Origin: Phaseolus vulgaris
Taxonomy: Eukaryota; Streptophyta; Magnoliopsida; Fabales; Fabaceae
NCBI RefSeq assembly: GCF_000499845.2
Contig: NC_023751.2
Location: 35,825,309-35,889,308 of the forward strand
DNA length: 64,000 nt
Direction: 5' to 3'
Below the pieces are notes generated by a model that did no database searches, was not told the origin of the DNA, and saw nothing but the letters and a program-made list of their open reading frames with translations. The position numbers and the translations under genes are program-made. The number at the start of each line of letters is the position of its first letter. Position 1 is the first letter of the stretch. Below, piece by piece: positions 1-26,841 of the stretch.

Positions 1-15145
<15,145 letters not shown>

Positions 15146-16363
15146 ATTCAGTTAATAAACGGGCATGCTGCTGTGAGGGGAATGCTAAAATCTTGAAATC
15201 ATTTAAAGGCGGAAAATGTTTGTGTTGGTCACTGAAAACTGTTGACAAGCACTGCTCTGGTCAGAACATGTGTATTAAGTTGTTTCTACATCGCATTTTA
15301 TTTTATGGTTGGTTCTGGCTTGAGAACTTTTCAATGAGTGACACGATACCATATTTGGTTTTTTTGAGGTTGTGTGAGACTTTGCCCTTCAGTATGCATA
15401 ATGATTATTCTTCCTGAATAGATTGTTAGTGTCTGATTACAAGTAGGTAATATATTAGGTTGTAGCTCTCTTGATTTTCCCATCTGTTGCTATGTTCAAA
15501 GTATGTAATTTGAACCATGACAAAGGATAGAAAAAAAAAGAAATGTCATGTTTATAGTAATATAATTAGGTCTGTGTATGTAATGGAAGTTTCTACTTCT
15601 GTTTTATGCTTTTGAACAGGTCTGCTGACATGGTCATAATTTGTTGTAATGGTCTGTGACACTGCAAACAGGTGTATAAGGTAGGGAACCCTGCAGTTTG
15701 TACTTATTTTCCTTTGTCGTGATAATATGGAGTATGGTAACAGTTGTATGCTGTATTATTTTTCTTCTCGTATGTTCTACAAAACTATTGTGTCTTTGAT
15801 GCTGCTGCTAGTGAACCAAACAAATCTCAATATTTTTTAGGTTAACGATCTTTACTTAGATGAGTTAAAATTAGTAAGCATTGTTCACACTAAGGATTTA
15901 TTTGGTTCATATTTTTGTCACATAAATCATGTTACAGTAATCGCTTGCTTGTCCTTGGGCCTGGTACTGAGTTCCCCCTACCATTTTTGTAAATAATAGC
16001 TAGCTCTTCCTTACACCATTCCATTCTTTTTGCATTGAATTTTCTTCAAAACAAAAAGGTTCATGAACCACATAGCTGTATTTTTCACAAATTTCAACCG
16101 AAGACCTGGTTTTAAGCATTGGAGAATCAGATTTAGCAATCTGATTTTCATTTCTTTGGAGTTTGTTGTTTTTATAGACTTTATACTTCTTTGAATTTGA
16201 TTATTTTCCCAATATCAATGTGTATTCTCATCAAATTAAATATCCATGTTGATCACAATCTACTTTGACTTGAGATTGTACAGTTTATAAGCTATGGAGC
16301 TTGCAACATAGTCTTGGAAAGTTCTAATTTCAGTTGTCATCTAATGTGGATCTTTTAGCTACT
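15146..16363 (+). other. 3' UTR of ZTL copy 2 and spacer
   Basis: The first 600 bases or so are homologous to the 3' flank of copy 1 (A-run followed by ATGTCATGTTTATA near 15530-15560), so they are probably UTR plus duplicated flank. The remainder is AT-rich spacer without a supportable ORF. Confidence 0.5.
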
Positions 16364-16666
16364 TCAACATGAACATAGCAGATCGATAAAAAAAAATCGT
16401 TTTGCAATGGCATTCATCTCATGTTGTATACTGTCCCTCTCTTCATGATTTGGTCTTGAAGGGTCCTCCTTCATCTTTGAAGGATCCTCTTTTACAGTCT
16501 CATCGAAACTCCTCAAAGGGTCAACCTCATAGAAAACTTTACCTCTCTCCATAGGTTGTCTTGGAATAGTCTTACTTCGACCAATTGGATCATATAACTC
16601 ATGCAAGAACACAGAAACATAAGAATATGCCAATACCCATATTTGAACCAATAATAGAATCAACAC
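16364..16666 (-). CDS. Unrecognised 100-codon ORF, probably an exon relic
   Basis: Encodes an N-terminal hydrophobic stretch, then a hydrophilic, acidic/basic region containing YDPIGRSKTIPRQPMERGK and a repeated KEDPS motif. I do not recognise the family. Composition is more protein-like than the neighbouring random ORFs, and it lies beside LTR-like DNA, so it may be a fragment of a retroelement or of a captured gene. No start context or splice partners were found. Confidence 0.2.
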   Translation of the reverse strand: MLILLLVQIWVLAYSYVSVFLHELYDPIGRSKTIPRQPMERGKVFYEVDPLRSFDETVKEDPSKMKEDPSRPNHEERDSIQHEMNAIAKRFFFIDLLCSC

Positions 16667-16734
16667 AAGTAAACCATAAAAATGATATATTAATTCATCA
16701 GTATATTTTGTAAAATATACTTAGATTTGTACCG

Positions 16735-17640
16735 ACCAGTACTCGGACGTAGTTGATTGCTAGTGGGCGCGGGACCACGTAAGTTGGGTCCCACAAGCAG
16801 TAGGGGCTAGTGCCTAGTCAGACATCAGTCATGTGAGGTGGGTCCCACTAGCGGAAGGCCTAGAGTGTCACGTAGACAGTGTGAGGTGGGTCCCACTAGC
16901 GGAAGGCCTAGAGTGTCACGTAGACAGTACGCCCAAGGGTTCGAGGAGTGGTCAGACATCGGTCATCAGGACTACTGACCTTGGACCTCGGCAAGTCGAA
17001 TAGCAGAGCTGGATCACGAGAGGTGGATCCCAGACCACTCACCAGTTATCAGTTAGGGAGAAGCCTAGGTCACGAGAGTTCATGCGTGTGGTGTGTATGA
17101 CACACTCAGGCGTAACACAAGTAAAAAGTCACTGGAAAAGATACAACTTGAGAAAGTCACGCTGCATGCATGACACGTGAAGGTTAGAGCGCTCCCAGGG
17201 CGGGTGACGCCAGAGATCAGGTGCACGAGGTGGCATCCAGGTTGTCATCCTGTTAGAGGTTGCACTATAGTTAGGGAGCCCTACGTGCTAGGTTGTCCTA
17301 AGAGTGAGTAATAGTGGTGTTGGGGCCCACCCTCAGAAAGCCTATTTTGGGTAGTGGAAACAGTAGAAACCTTAGACTATATAAAGGAAAGTAACAAACC
17401 TAGTAAGGTATGCTATTCATTTGCGCCGCTTCACACAGTTTACACAGAGCTTTTACGCTTAACAATTTTGGTGTTTCCTAGCCCTAAGATTGACTTGAGC
17501 GTCGAAGTGCAAACGGCCTCTAGGGCGCCCTTTGTCTTTGTGATTTCAGGTGTTTGATCAAAAGAAAGGCACGAACGAAGGCACAGAGAATCGGGCGTGG
17601 GAGTATCGTGAGTTGTACAAAGACCCTTAAGTCAACCGAC
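16735..17640 (+). mobile_element. GC-richer LTR-like fragment, gypsy style
   Basis: The base composition is far richer in G and C than the surroundings. It holds a 48-bp tandem duplication, a TATA-like CTATATAAAGG near 17380, and downstream the phrase GACTTGAGCGTC, which recurs in a second fragment at about 18630. A TATA box followed by this phrase is a pattern I associate with LTRs of Tat/Ogre-type gypsy elements. LTR ends, primer site and coding parts were not found, so this is a solo or partial LTR at best. Confidence 0.45.
16833..16928. repeat. Tandem duplication of a 48-bp unit
   Basis: Two consecutive copies (16833-16880 and 16881-16928) begin GTGAGGTGGGTCCCACTAGC and appear identical base for base. 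A third, partial relative of the GGTCCCAC core lies just upstream near 16785. It lies inside the LTR-like fragment. Confidence 0.9.
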
Positions 17641-18165
17641 AGGAACAAGATTCACAAAAGGAACAAAAAAATTACCAGAACACATCGATCAAATAACATG
17701 AATAGCTATGAAACTCATTTTTAGTCTTAACATCTCTCAGCATCCTTTAAACTCAATCTTTTATATGCATGGTCTCTAACTCAATCTTTTATATGCATGG
17801 TCTCTGAAGATTTTTTTTCTAAGTGGATATCTAGCTAGCTAGTTTCGAAGTACTATGCCACAATTTGTTTTTGTTTTCATATTTTTTCATTGTTAAAAAT
17901 TTTATAGGTTTTAACCTAACCATATCATTAAAAATTGAACCAACTTAACAAAACTGGTATCTAAATGGTTGAACCTAAACATTTGCCAAAAATACCAATC
18001 ATAAAATTTTTAAATACACAGTGAAGAAATTTTTGTGTACTTGTTTACTCTAAAAGCATATAAACGTTTTAAGAAAATTATATTTGCTTTTTACGCATCT
18101 GAGTCTGTATTAAGAGGAAGAAAAATGAGTATTCTACCAAATAATAATTTTTAAATGAAAATTCT
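17641..18165. repeat. Spacer with a 28-bp tandem duplication
   Basis: A 28-bp unit beginning AACTCAATCTTTTATATGCA is present twice without a gap (17750-17777 and 17778-17805). The remaining sequence is AT-rich with no supportable gene. Confidence 0.75.
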
Positions 18166-18800
18166 GTTTGGTGGGTGTCCTGTCTCGAATCGGGTAGGTA
18201 TTTGACCGAGCTCACTAAAGACCCATATGGGGAAAATGACGATGTGAGAAACCGAATGAACAGGTCCAAAAACACGACCTGTTTTGGCCTTGGCCCAATA
18301 TCACGCGATGCTAGCAAGGAACGAATTTCATTAAAGAAAAGTATAATGTTTTTCTGCACAGACATATTCCCGATTGTGTAATAAATATAAATGCTCATAT
18401 CCCCGATAACGTAATAAATGTTATCCTTAGTATCTCTGATAAAGCAGATTTATATCTAGATTTTATAGAGAGTTACCGAGAAATGACACATTAATGCCTG
18501 GAAAGACCCAGGTCTGAAATCCAAGCCCGTAGACGCTTATAAGTAGACGACCACCCACAAGGAGTATCTCAACTTGCATCTTTGTCGTATGTTTTATCAT
18601 ACAACTTATATTTAGTGCTTTCACTGACTTGAGCGTCAGAGTGCAATCGTAGGTGGAGCCCTCCTCATCCCCAGGAGATCGGTTTGCTGAAGTCCAGAGG
18701 CCATTCACCAAGCGCCTCATCCATTAGGCGACTGAACAACAGAAGGAAATTCGAAGAGAGCTCATCCTTACTCCGACCGACGTCGAGCCGGCGAGAACAG
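18166..18800 (+). mobile_element. Second LTR-like fragment sharing the GACTTGAGCGTC phrase
   Basis: Mixed-composition DNA carries a TTATAAGTAGAC TATA-like box near 18535 and then CTGACTTGAGCGTCAGAGTG near 18626. The pattern is the same as in the fragment at 16.7-17.6 kb, although the overall sequence differs. It is joined directly to the truncated 5' LTR of the next element at about 18800. Confidence 0.4.
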
Positions 18801-18802
18801 TG

Positions 18803-19862
18803 AGATTGAGTGTTTTCCTTACAGAATAAAAAAAGCAAAATTTGTAATTCTATTTTCATAGTAGAAAATTTTTTTGGACTAGGTCCCATGGATTTTACTT
18901 CTCATGTTGAGGAAGTTTTATCACGTCAAAAATTCTCGGTGTCATTTTCTCTTTTGCTCTATTTTCTATTATCTGCTTATTGCTTTCGCAAGTTTCCATT
19001 TTGTATCTACACCACCAAAGAGGGAGAATTAGTTCTGATTTTTCCAACAATGGTGTCAGAGCTTGGTTTTTTTTTTATACAAGATGAAATAAGTCATTAC
19101 TCATGAGAGCTGGTCCGACATGTTGACAAAGTCAATGTTATGTTAAGGAGTAACAGACGGTTGCAGGGGAGTTGAATTATTAATAACCTTCAATTAAGTC
19201 GGGAAGGGGGAGAATTGTTGGGAATCCCTCCTTAATTTAATGGGAGACCATGACTGGTAATTGATCCATTGAATATATTTAATGATGACCATTTCAAAAG
19301 TCTTGAAATTGTAACTCTCTCTGAAAAATGTGATGAGCATTACTTATTCACTATCTTTCTGTGATAAGCCTTTCTCTCATTCTCTATATAAAGAAAATTT
19401 CTGAGGAAGAGAAATGCAAGCAAGTAGGAAGAACACCATAGAGAAAATTGAGAGAATAGATATCCATTGTGATGCTGAGATTAGAAATCCTAGTGAGATG
19501 CTAGAGAGACTTTGTATTCTATCCTTCTTGGGTGAGATTAAAGAGTAAATGAGAGAATAGATAACCAATATAATGGTGAGATTATAAATCCTAGTGTGAT
19601 GATAAAGAGACGTTATATTTCATCCTTGTTGGATAAGATTGAGTGTTATTCCCACAGAGTGAGAGACTATTTTCATATTAGAGATATTTTCTGGACTAGG
19701 TCTCTCGGGTTTTACTTCTTATGTTGATGAAGTTTTCTCATGTTAAAAATTCTTGATGTCTTTTCTCTCTTGTTTTATTATCTATTATCTGCTTATTGCT
19801 CTTGCAAGTGTCTAATTTGTATCTAAACCAAAGAGGGAGAATTAGTTCTGATTTTTCCAACA
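18803..19862 (+). mobile_element. Small LTR element (TRIM-like) with primer site and polypurine tract
   Basis: Two direct repeats share about 245 bases. The left one ends CCAACA at 19049; the right one spans 19216-19862 (647 bp, TGTTGGGA...CCAACA) with a TATA-like CTATATAAAG near 19383. Between them are only about 166 bp. These begin TGGTGTCAGAGC (19051-19062), one base from the TGGTATCAGAGC primer site for initiator tRNA-Met, and end with a purine tract, GGGAAGGGGGAGAAT. The left LTR is truncated at about 18803. With no coding capacity this is a TRIM-type or internally deleted copia element. A partial copy of the LTR end follows at 19863-19915. Confidence 0.75.
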
Positions 19863-19915
19863 ACCTTCCATCTTGTATTAGAACCAAGGGGAAAATTAGT
19901 TATGATTTTCCAACA

Positions 19916-21673
19916 AATTCTCACTCACTTCATTAGTCACTCTCAAGCCAATTATAATTTATCATATATTAATGTTAATATGTCGTTATTACGTGAAGTA
20001 GATCCTCAAACATCAAATGAATATTACACAGTATCATGTATAAGAAGAGAAGATAGCCTAGGATAATGGTATACTAAGAAATTGGATTTTGTCTTACCCA
20101 GATTTTGTTTGTACTATAATTTTTGTACAAAGTTGATTCTATAAAGCCTTAGTATTCGCCAATCAACAGTCAACTCTAACTTCCTGGATCATAATTTATT
20201 AGTGTCTATTTGATAAGGTCAAAATTAAATACAGTTTGGTGCAGTTCATACTTTAAAACTACTACTGTTAATTTACTTTTTCCATCAATTAGAGTAGGCT
20301 TAATCCATTCTATTGTGTTTTATTTTTTAATTTTAATTTAAGTTTACGTTTATATAATTCATTATATTTTTTTAAAACCCTCGAAGGGAGTTATACTTCG
20401 GATATGGAATATGACAAATCTTAAATTTTATTTCAGTTGAGATATTTTATTAATGTTTATGAACGATGCAAATAATTAAGGAGACATGTTTTTTTTATGA
20501 GGGTTTTTTAACAAGGTTACTCAGTGAAAAATGTATTAGAATTGTTTGTTAGCACACGATGAGACGATTGGTGAATTTATTCGAATAAGTGTCATGTGTA
20601 TAACTTATCCAAGTAACTAATTAAATACTAATTTAAAAATTATTTATTAATAATAAAAATTAATTTGGATATAAATAATTTTTTATCGTATAAAATAATA
20701 TATAATTTAGTTAACATAGTGATTAATTATTTTTATCTTTAAAATTAATTTTTATTTAATGATTTTTTTTTAATACCTCATCCGTTATTTGTTCTGCTGG
20801 AAATGAACATATTCGAAATATTCTCCCCATCTCGCATGAGGAAGATGATAGAAGCAACAAGTAGAGGAAAGAATGACAACAACAACATGTTGGCATGGCA
20901 TTGACATTGGCAATGCAACAAGAAGAGCTTGGAGATGATGATGACGTCAAAAGAAGAGACAAAAAGTACTAGCAATATAAACAGGTCCTGCAAAAATTAT
21001 ATTTAATTACTATTTTAGGTTATTCATATTTTTCGTGAAAAAAATCGTGATAAATTGGATAATTTAAAATTTATAAAAAATCTTTTCATTGGAATGATAG
21101 ATTTTCATCTAGTCTGTTATTAGAATTTTTTATTAATAAATATAATCTACCTATGTATGAATTTTGTTAACATAAATTTTGGTATAGTTCTTCTATATTT
21201 ATATTTATATATATATATATATTAGAAATTATTTATTAATAATAGAAACTATTTTAGATATAAATAATTTTTTAATTTTTAAAATAATATTTAATTTAGT
21301 TAATTTAGTGATTAACTATTTTTATATCTAATTTTGGTTATTATTATTTAATAAATTTTTTGTAGTGATATATTTAATTTATAACATTTTTCTTGAGGTC
21401 AGCTTATCATATGTAATAATTTTTTAAAATAGTAAAAGAAAAAATATATAATATGCAATGTCAGCTTCACTGCCATTAATGTAAATATGATGTAATTTTC
21501 TTCATATAAAAAATAAAATTCAGGTGACATGCATCCGTTATTAATTTTTGAAAGTTAATTGTCTTATAGTGGATAAATGCATGTATATTTTGTATAAATT
21601 TAAGAACTATGTTTCTTTCCTTCACACAATTCCTCCACATCACTTTAGCAGTTTGAATTGTTAATCTTGTCTA
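19916..21673. other. AT-rich spacer with CACTA-related debris
   Basis: Very AT-rich. Two stretches, about 20640-20775 and 21225-21368, contain the TTTAGTTAAC..AGTGATTAA and TTTTTATCTTTAAAATTA words of the CACTA-type miniature family seen elsewhere in this window, and the second ends TTTTTTGTAGTG as expected for the terminal repeat. A GAAGATGATG-type simple region lies at 20840-20960. The last 150 bases should hold the promoter of the next kinase. Confidence 0.5.
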
Positions 21674-23026
21674 ATGTCAAGTGCTGCAGCAATTGGGGCA
21701 ACAGTGGTTGTTGGTAAGATTTTATAACCTGTGCTATTTTTTTTCAACCAATTCAATTCTGTTCAGTGGTTTTTGATGTTTTGTTTTGTCACAAGATTTC
21801 TAATTATACATTAATATTTTGCAGTGGGGATTTTCTTGAAGATAGGTATTTTGATTTGTGTGTGCAGAAAAAGAAATCAGAAGAATGATAGATCAGTAGT
21901 TTCAGGTTCAAAATTTCTGACTCGGACTATGGATAAATTTCTCAATGACATGGAAAGGGAGAAACCAATCAGATTCACTGGTCAACAACTAAGGATTGCC
22001 ACTGACAACTACTCTCACTTGTTGGGATCAGGAGGTTTTGGAACAGTTTATAAGGGAATTTTTAGCAATGGGACCATTGTTGCTGTGAAGGTTCTTCGAG
22101 GGAATTCAGACAAGAAAATCGAGGAGCAGTTTATGGCAGAAGTGGGTACCATTGGCAGAATTCATCATTTTAATCTTGTTAGACTCTATGGATTTTGCTT
22201 TGAAGAAAAGCTGATAGCACTGGTGTATGAGTACATGAGTAATGGCTCTCTTGATAGGTATTTGTTCCATGAAAAGAAGACCATAGGATATGAAAAGCTT
22301 CATGAGATTGCAGTGGGAACAGCTAGAAGCATTGCTTATTTGCATGAGGAGTGCCAACACAGAATAATCCATTACGACATAAAACCAGGAAACATTCTCT
22401 TGGACAGGAATTACAATCCTAAAGTTGCTGATTTCGGTTTAGCCAAACTTTGCAACAGGGACAATACTCACATAACCATGACTGGAGGCAGGGGAACTCC
22501 AGGTTATGCAGCACCTGAGCTTTGGATGCCCTTTCCCATAACTCCCAAGTGTGATGTTTATAGTTTTGGCATGCTGCTATTTGAAATCGTAGGCAGAAGA
22601 AGAAACATTGATATCAAACTTGCTGGAAGCCAAGAGTGGTTTCCAATATGGGTTTGGGAAAAATTTGATTCTGCACAACTGGGGGAGTTGATGATAGTGT
22701 GTGGGATAGAGGAGGAGAAAGCTAAGGAGATTGCAGAAAGAATGATTAAGATAGCTTTTTGGTGTGTTCAGTATAGGCCAGAATTAAGGCCTATAATGAG
22801 TGTTGTGGTGAAAATGCTGGAAGGTTCAGTGGAAATTCCAGGACCTGACAACCCGTTTCAGCACTTCATGGGTGGGGTTACCATTGCTCATCCAGTACCA
22901 GTGTCACAAACCTATAATACAAGTTTTTCATCTGGTTCTTCTGTTATGGTAACAAACTCCAGCATTGGATGTGGTACTCCTATTATGAGGAAGTACGACA
23001 TTGAATTAGCCTCTACCAATGAGTGA
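21674..23026 (+). CDS. LRK10-like receptor-like kinase a, without ectodomain
   Basis: Exons 21674-21713 and 21825-23026 (phase-1 GT-AG intron) give 413 aa. The N-terminus MSSAAAIGATVVV joins GIFLKIGILICVC to form one membrane segment; there is no signal peptide and no GUB_WAK extracellular domain. The kinase domain has GSGGFGTVYKG (about 79-89), the VAVK lysine (about 102), HYDIKPGN in the catalytic loop (about 196), DFG (about 216) and GTPGYAAPELW. HYD instead of HRD makes it a non-RD kinase, a type common among immune receptors. Closest known group: LRK10L / rust-resistance-kinase Lr10-like and PR5K-like kinases. The C-terminal tail ends DIELASTNE. Expected role is membrane-tethered Ser/Thr signalling; the missing ectodomain suggests it works with a partner receptor (inference). 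Confidence 0.88.
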
Positions 23027-23921
23027 TGGAGATATCACGAAGTGGACTTTAGGCCTAACTCAATCCCATAAAACCGGCTCATGAGGTTGAGGTTTACACC
23101 CACTTATATACAATGAAAAGATTCTTATCTCTAGTCGATGTGGGATCTCCAACAGGAGATTATAGCTAGTTGATGAAATAAGTTGTAAAATAGTTTTCTT
23201 GTGCTAATTAGATTCAAATGTATCCATGTATGTATGTGTGCTTTTTCTTTTCATTTTCTTTTTTGCCTCTAAACGATTTGGAATTGAAAAATTGTATATT
23301 GAGGGAAGGAATAGTATATCTTGCCTCTAAACACGTTTTGAAGACAAGAAATTTAAATCATAAAGCTTCCTATTGATTCTTGTTTTTTATAATACGCAAG
23401 AAATGGTAAGGAGTTTCTCAGGAAAGTGGGTTGCAAACAGATGAAGTAGATTTTTCCAACAGATTGATGTTAAATAAGAAACTAGGAAGAAAAACTCTCT
23501 TATTGGTCGTTGTCATGTTTTTGGTTTCTCCGTCATGGAGTTCCTTGTCAATTACTCCATCGAATAGATAACAAAAAGTGGTTTACTCTATACATGACAT
23601 GAACTTCCTCAGACTTTGACTTTTTATATTTAATCAACAATACCCTAGGAGGATGGTACTAGGAACATGGAAATGCTAAACTTAGTATTTGTCGTTATTG
23701 AACTCAAATATTTGTTTTGAGCCGGCTTGTAGGATTGGTAGCCAGTTTATTCAATCAAGAATACTGGGGCCCCCTGTAATGAAGAATGATAACAATCATT
23801 TGATATTTGGAACTTGAAACTTCCAAAGATGCATATATTCATTTTGAAATTTGATTTTGGATATAAATCCTCATCGATCCCTTATATTCACTACCTAATT
23901 TTGAATTCTTCTCAACGAATA
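23027..23921. other. Spacer between kinases a and b with a dispersed repeat fragment
   Basis: From about 23038 to 23160 the sequence (GTGGACTTTAGGCCTAAC, CATAAAACCGG, then TCGATGTGGGATCTCCAACA) looks like a dispersed legume repeat of unknown class. The rest is AT-rich, without a supportable gene. The region just before 23922 should be the promoter of kinase b. Confidence 0.45.
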
Positions 23922-25365
23922 ATGTCAAGGATGGACACTGGGGGTCTCATAGGCATAGCTGGTAGGATTTATTTAGTGTTGCTTTTGAGTGTTGGTTTTT
24001 TTTAGTTGATAGGTTTGATGTTGGCTGTTGTGTTCTTTGTCGTTGTTAGGTGTCTTTGGTTTTTGTTTTGTTATCGATATGTTATCGTTCTGTATAAAGG
24101 TTGGATCATCTCGATTCACATTTATTTGAACTTAAAAGAAAAATGTATGTTTGTATGTATATTCTTCTTCTTGTTCTAGTATGTAGGCTTTTAATTGTTT
24201 TTCACTAAATTTCTGACGTGTTGGTGTTGCAGTTCTGTTAGTGTGGTTCGTGATTCTCTGCCTGTTTTGTTTCTGTAAAGCATCGAAAAGAGAAACTGAT
24301 GGGTTGTCAGAAAGGAATTTTGTCCACATTGACAATATTTTGAGGAACATGGAAAGAGAAAAGCCAATGAGGTTTACTGGGGAGCTGCTTAGGATTGCAA
24401 CAGATAATTACTCTGTATCGTTGGGGTCAGGAGGTTTTGGAGAAGTTTACAAAGGAAGTTTAAGTGATGGAACAACTGTGGCTGTGAAGGTTCTACGAGC
24501 AAATTCTTACAAGAGAATTGAGGAACAGTTCATGGCAGAAGTGGGTACAATTGGAAAAGTTCATCATTTCAACCTAGTAAAGTTGTATGGATTTTGCTTT
24601 GAAAAAGAGCTGAGAGCACTGGTTTATGAGTACATGAAGAATGGATCTCTTGACAAGTATCTGTTTCATGAAAACAAGACCCTTGGATATGAAAAGCTTC
24701 ATGAGATTGCAGTTGGAACAGCCAGAGGAATTTCATACTTGCATGAAGATTGTGAACAAAGAATAGTCCACTGTGACATCAAACCAGGAAATATTCTCTT
24801 GGACAACAACTTCAATCCTAAAGTTGCTGATTTTGGATTAGCTAAACTCTGCAACAGGGACCATTCTCATATAACCATGACAGGAGGTAGGGGGACTCCT
24901 GGTTATGCTGCACCTGAGCTTTGGATGCCATTTCCTGTGACTCACAAGTGTGATGTTTACAGCTTTGGAATGCTGTTATTTGAAATCATAGGAAGGAGAA
25001 GAAACCTTGACATTAACCTTCCCCAAAGTGAAGAGTGGTTTCCAGTATGGGCTTGGAAAAGATTTGATGGTGGAGAATTGGAAGTGTTGATAAATGCTTG
25101 TAAGATTGAGGAGAGGTATATGAAAATGGCTGAAAGAATGGTGAAGGTAGCTTTGTCTTGTGTTCAATATAGGCCAGAATCAAGGCCAATTATGAGTGAT
25201 GTGGTGAAAATGTTGGAAGGTTCAGTAGAAATTTCTAAACCCTCTAACCCATTTCAGCATATCATAGGTGGAACTTTCCAGACTCATTCTGTCCATGCAT
25301 CCCAAACTGATGTTAATACAAGTATCAATTCCAGCTCTTCTTTTAAGGTAATCCAAAATCTTTAG
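23922..25365 (+). CDS. LRK10-like receptor-like kinase b, without ectodomain
   Basis: Exons 23922-23961 and 24233-25365 give 390 aa, with the same 40-bp first exon and phase-1 intron as kinase a. N-terminus MSRMDTGGLIGIAG is followed by a membrane segment (VLLVWFVILCLFCFC). The kinase domain is complete: GSGGFGEVYKG, VAVKVL, HCDIKPGNILLD, DFGLAKLC, GTPGYAAPELWMPF, and a C-lobe ending RPIMSDVVKMLEGS. The catalytic loop reads HCD where the other family members here read HYD; both are non-RD. The reading frame ends SFKVIQNL, lacking the DIELA-type tail of its neighbours. A remnant of that tail lies about 190 bp downstream. Head-to-tail with kinase a. Confidence 0.87.
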
Positions 25366-26841
25366 TATTAGTTTGATGGTTCGTAGAGTCTGAAGTTTGT
25401 ATATAGATCAGGTGTTGAACAGATTGACCTTGACTACTTTTCGTATAAAGATTGAAACAATCTCTAAAATATTTTATTCTAGTTTATTTATTTTTTTATG
25501 GATAAAAAAAACCAACCAGGCATTGTTTATGACATTCATCATCAGGGGAATGAGGACATTGAATTGGCATTTAACAGAATGGAACTTCTGCATTTCTTCA
25601 GTAACTGATCACATACTTCTTTTTCTAATATGGTATATGTTTAATTGTCCTTTTGATTTTGTTTTTAGTCATAATATAATAGAACACAAGCATGAGGCTG
25701 CATATCTCCCACAATCCAAAGAACCGAATTGTGTCACAAGTGGCAAGATTATCTTCAGCTCCATTTTTTTTATGAGCAAAAAAATTGTATTAAAGAAACC
25801 ATTTTTGGAATGTTTGAACCATGTATATAAACTGTTTACTACTGATAACCATGATTGGAGAAAGGGAACTCCTGGTTCATCAAATGTCACATTATTATTT
25901 TGGTTATTATTCAAACTCCTGATGTAGAATTAAATGAAGGGTTATTTTATCTTAAAGTGACTTACATTACTAATTATGATGTAATAATGTTGGAAGGGGC
26001 ACAATAGCATCAATTGGAAGAAAGTTTAGCCAAATAATGTTGTAATATTTGTATATATATGGCAGCGTTAGGGCATCAACCTACAAGGAACAATTTTTCT
26101 TAATGTCCTACTTTGTAACACTCACTAACTACAATACTTTGATTGATTCATGATATGATGGCATTGTTTAATTAAAATTTGCTTATATAAATAAATAATA
26201 ACAAGATAAATGATTATAGAAATTCAAGTAATAAAATCAGAATGAAAGTTAATCTTTTTCACTCTTCTAAATTATAGACAAATAAAAACATAATATTTTG
26301 AATTAATTAATATTGACAAGAAAAAGAATTATTTATATTGATTTCTTTAATATGAAATTATTAAGTTCATCTCTTAAATATTGATTCCTCAACTATTTAA
26401 CCAACTTCTTATCATTAAGAAAAGATGTTATAAAGCATTTGATATATTAAAATTTATTCTTATATATCAAATATTTTCATTTAGGTCAGATTCTCATAAG
26501 TACTTTCCAGTCAAATCCAAGGATCTAATTCAAGATTAAATATTACCATAATTCATCATAGTTTGAAACAATCCCAAAAGAAAAGAAATTAGTCATTCGT
26601 GATAACCATTACAAGCCTAAACATGAGTCCTTCTTGCCTCTAGATCATTCTCGGTTGGGCGAGATTGACTCGTCTCGATGAATCTTGAGCGAATTTGAGT
26701 TGGCTTGAACGAGTTTGAGTGAGTCTTGGATGTCCAAGCCTTAAACATGAGTCCTGCTTGTCCGAGTTGAAACCATTATCATAATGATACTACCCTTCCC
26801 AATTACCTACAACTTTTAATGCACAAAACAAGATTCAAGTG
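25366..26841. other. Spacer after kinase b with a separated C-terminal tail relic
   Basis: At about 25541-25580 the sequence GAGGACATTGAATTGGC matches the GACATTGAATTAGC that encodes the DIELA tail of kinase a. It lies beyond a stretch absent from kinase a and follows a possible acceptor (CATCATCAG). A 176-codon ORF at 25397-25927 has no family resemblance and is not called. From about 25930 to 26840 the DNA is AT-rich spacer, with a short repeat of GAGTTTGAGTGAG style words near 26690-26730. Confidence 0.45.

Noticed and set aside
20756..20993. Ser/Cys-rich minus-strand ORFs
   Set aside because: Translation of a GAAGATGATG-type simple sequence; no second line of support.
25397..25927. 176-codon ORF after kinase b
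   Set aside because: Hydrophobic, low-complexity translation of AT-rich DNA with no family resemblance; overlaps a relic of the kinase tail in another frame.
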